The translations under genes and the position numbers were made by a program. Below are positions 62,245 through 64,000 of a stretch of DNA of 64,000 nucleotides, one piece after another (within the stretch, counting starts at the first letter, position 1; each line of letters opens with the position of its first letter). Source of the DNA: Athripsodes cinereus (lineage: Eukaryota; Arthropoda; Insecta; Trichoptera; Leptoceridae); contig OX388325.1 of the NCBI GenBank assembly GCA_947579605.1, positions 7,559,572 through 7,623,571 on the forward strand. The letters are read 5' to 3'. The notes beneath the pieces are model-generated. The model searched no databases. It was not told the origin of the DNA and saw only the letters and a program-made list of their open reading frames with translations.

Positions 62245-62590
62245 TTGCCAGATTGTGAATCCAAAATTACCGTACTTCTAGGGAAAAATTTCCGTACAAT
62301 TACCGTACATCACTAAAGTGCGCCTAGCCACTATCTTCTCGTGTTAAGAAGGCCTTTTCCCGAGTACAGTCGTTTTCGTCCCCGTCCCCCCGTGCTCTCA
62401 TGCTATGTACACGTGATAAACGTTCTTGACCTTGATGGATACAAAATAGGTCTAAATGATTTGTGTGCCAAATTACCATACATTTTCCTTCCATTAGTTT
62501 TGATTTGAAATTACCGTACTTTTGTCGTACGGTAATTTACTACCGTACGGGGAATGAAATTACCGTACATGTACGGTAATTCATGGCCAC
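62245..62590. mobile_element. Foldback element with ATTACCGTAC arrays, copy 2
   Basis: Starts GGTTGCCAGATTGTG as at 9687, with ATTACCGTAC motifs in both arms. The right end is degenerate (GGTAATTCATGGCCACAC) and no target duplication is visible. Confidence 0.7.
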
Positions 62591-62599
62591 ACTAAAGAT

Positions 62600-62987
62600 A
62601 TTGGCCTGCGTACTAAAACCATTTCCGGTTGCGAAAGATCGCAAGTGGTGCGGTGAAGTTTTGGTGCTTGACGGTTACTGTTGATCATGGTGCTGTAGTT
62701 TCAATTAGTTTATCTACTGTTTGTAGAATTTATACTTAATGAATCTACCTTATTTCGATCTTACCAGGTTATAGAGTGATCGTTTTTGTTTGGTGAACGT
62801 TAAAATTTAATTTATATGTAAAAACAAGTGTATTTAACATGAAAAAAGTGTTTGACGCTTCTCCGTATGAAATAATGGCGTGATTGTGTGTTACATTTTA
62901 TAGGTTGCGCGCATGTGATTTATGTACCTAATTAATGGGACAGCAAAGTGTAAAACTGACTATTATACTAATTCCGTGTTTTAAAAA
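62600..62987 (+). promoter_or_regulatory. Possible promoter and 5' UTR of a right-hand gene
   Basis: Locally GC-richer stretch (TTTCCGGTTGCGAAAGATCG; GTGGTGCGGTGAAG) upstream of the putative first coding exon at 62988. No TATA box or initiator can be assigned with confidence. Confidence 0.25.
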
Positions 62988-63074
62988 TGTCTGAAAGTAG
63001 TATTCGCAAGTTTACAGAGAGCTATCACAATCTTAAAGAATCTCAGTTAAACCTTTTGAAATGTTCTTCGAAAG
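62988..63074 (+). CDS. Putative first coding exon, gene continues right
   Basis: ATG at 62988 in AAAATGTCT context opens MSESSIRKFTESYHNLKESQ, then LNLLKCSSK, ending at a donor AAA|GTGAGA. Codon use is ordinary. Acceptors near 63168 and 63884 give rapid stops in phase 0, so the true second exon may lie beyond the window. Product unknown. Confidence 0.38.
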
Positions 63075-63079
63075 TGAGA

Positions 63080-63711
63080 GTTGATTATATAAATGTATTA
63101 TGGTGAAAATATTTAGTAATCTTGGATTTTCATACTTCATTGTGTACTTTCATTTTGAATTTCAGCATCAAGGATATTGTTAATGACTCAAGATTCGGTT
63201 ATTAACATGACATAACCTATATAAACAATCTGATGATGGCTTAGTCAAACAAATTTTTTTAACTGTTAGTAGTACACTGCGATAATAATTGAGACTACTG
63301 AAATATCCCTAGCTAATAACTTCAAATACTCCAGATGATCTCCTCCAAGAAGAGCCATCAACTTATACATGAAATAAAATAATCATCAATTTACATATGG
63401 CACAAAGTATAACTTGTTTGATTCGCGCATCATTCCAGTTCTTCCAAAAGGCATTCATGGTATCTACATATTAAGGTTCAAGAACATAAGAAATTTTGTT
63501 TTGAAAATATTTAAGAATATCATTTAGGAATATTAAGGAATCAATAATCAATAGTAGAAAGAAACACTTGTCTCAAATTACATAACAATACAACATGTTT
63601 AATTCTATGTATTTCCAGTCCTAAATAAGAGCGTAATGCTCTCTGTTTCGAAATAGATTATGGATGTAGAATTTTATATATTATAATAACATTTTACATC
63701 TTAAATTCAAC
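63080..63711. other. Intergenic or intron
   Basis: No coding signal. At 63540-63590 one arm of the hairpin at 18597-18709 recurs (GTAGAAAGAAACACTTGT). Confidence 0.35.
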
Positions 63712-63830
63712 AATGAGGTTTGCCACCCATTCTGAATGTTTTATTGTTGGCAGGGAGAGGACAGCTTGTGTGTTTATTACATGCTGCTGGTCTGCTGACT
63801 ACCCCACTTGTGGGATATGCCGTGATGGTA
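63712..63830 (+). repeat. Dispersed repeat family C copy
   Basis: TGAGGTTTGCCACCCATTCT ... GAGAGGACAGCTTG ... CTACCCCACTTGTGGGATAT ... GCCGTGATGG, as at 32005-32130. Confidence 0.62.
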
Positions 63831-64000
63831 TATATAGTAGAAGTATAATAACTTCGCACTTACATAACATTTTTTCTTTTTCAGGCAAGGCACCAGACAC
63901 CGAGTGTAATTATGGAGTAACATAACATTTAGACGAGTTGAAAAATATTATGCTTGGAGAAAAATAAAACTTATCCAAAACTAAAGCTTAGGCAAAATTA

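Overview
The window looks like nuclear DNA of an insect, most likely a moth or butterfly. It is AT-rich, has short GT-AG introns, is littered with TAGGTAC/TACCTAC-type low-complexity strings, and is saturated with small DNA transposons and decayed non-LTR retrotransposons. Nothing prokaryotic is visible. The species call is inference from texture, not from a marker gene.

Four host genes can be supported. (1) A 12-finger C2H2 zinc-finger protein at 12019-13896 (+). (2) A complete seven-exon short-chain dehydrogenase on the minus strand between 18381 and 28123, assembled here exon by exon to 257 aa. It matches HSD17B8, the mitochondrial 3-ketoacyl-ACP reductase / 17-beta-hydroxysteroid dehydrogenase 8 family, with all SDR catalytic residues present. 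(3) A 1059-aa P-loop (NB-ARC-like) ankyrin-repeat protein at 39742-42921 (+). (4) A 2576-aa NACHT-ankyrin protein at 48148-55878 (-). Its first 80 residues carry a PD-(D/E)XK-nuclease-like signature.

Genes 3 and 4 face each other tail to tail about 5 kb apart. Each has one long coding exon preceded by a splice acceptor just upstream of the ATG. Together they look like a small locus of NLR/STAND-type proteins, and gene 4 has the same domain order (nuclease-like effector, NACHT switch, repeat sensor) as bacterial Avs-type defence proteins. This is the most interesting biology in the window; its function is inference.

Layout: 1-9 kb is repeats and intergenic DNA (an R1-like fragment, pogo-, Harbinger- and other TIR elements). 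9-15 kb is the zinc-finger gene with foldback elements and a 172-bp higher-order satellite upstream, and a TIR element at its 3' end. 16-28 kb is HSD17B8, with an intact-ORF non-LTR retrotransposon in intron 2. 28-36 kb is decayed RTE-like fragments, SINE pieces and hAT/Harbinger MITEs. 36-39.5 kb is a very young but internally deleted Ty3/gypsy LTR element. 39.7-56 kb is the NLR-like pair with a truncated Penelope-like element between them. 56-64 kb is a deleted hAT transposon, a minus-strand hammerhead ribozyme in a Penelope-derived fragment, more LINE tails, and possible exons of further genes at the right edge.
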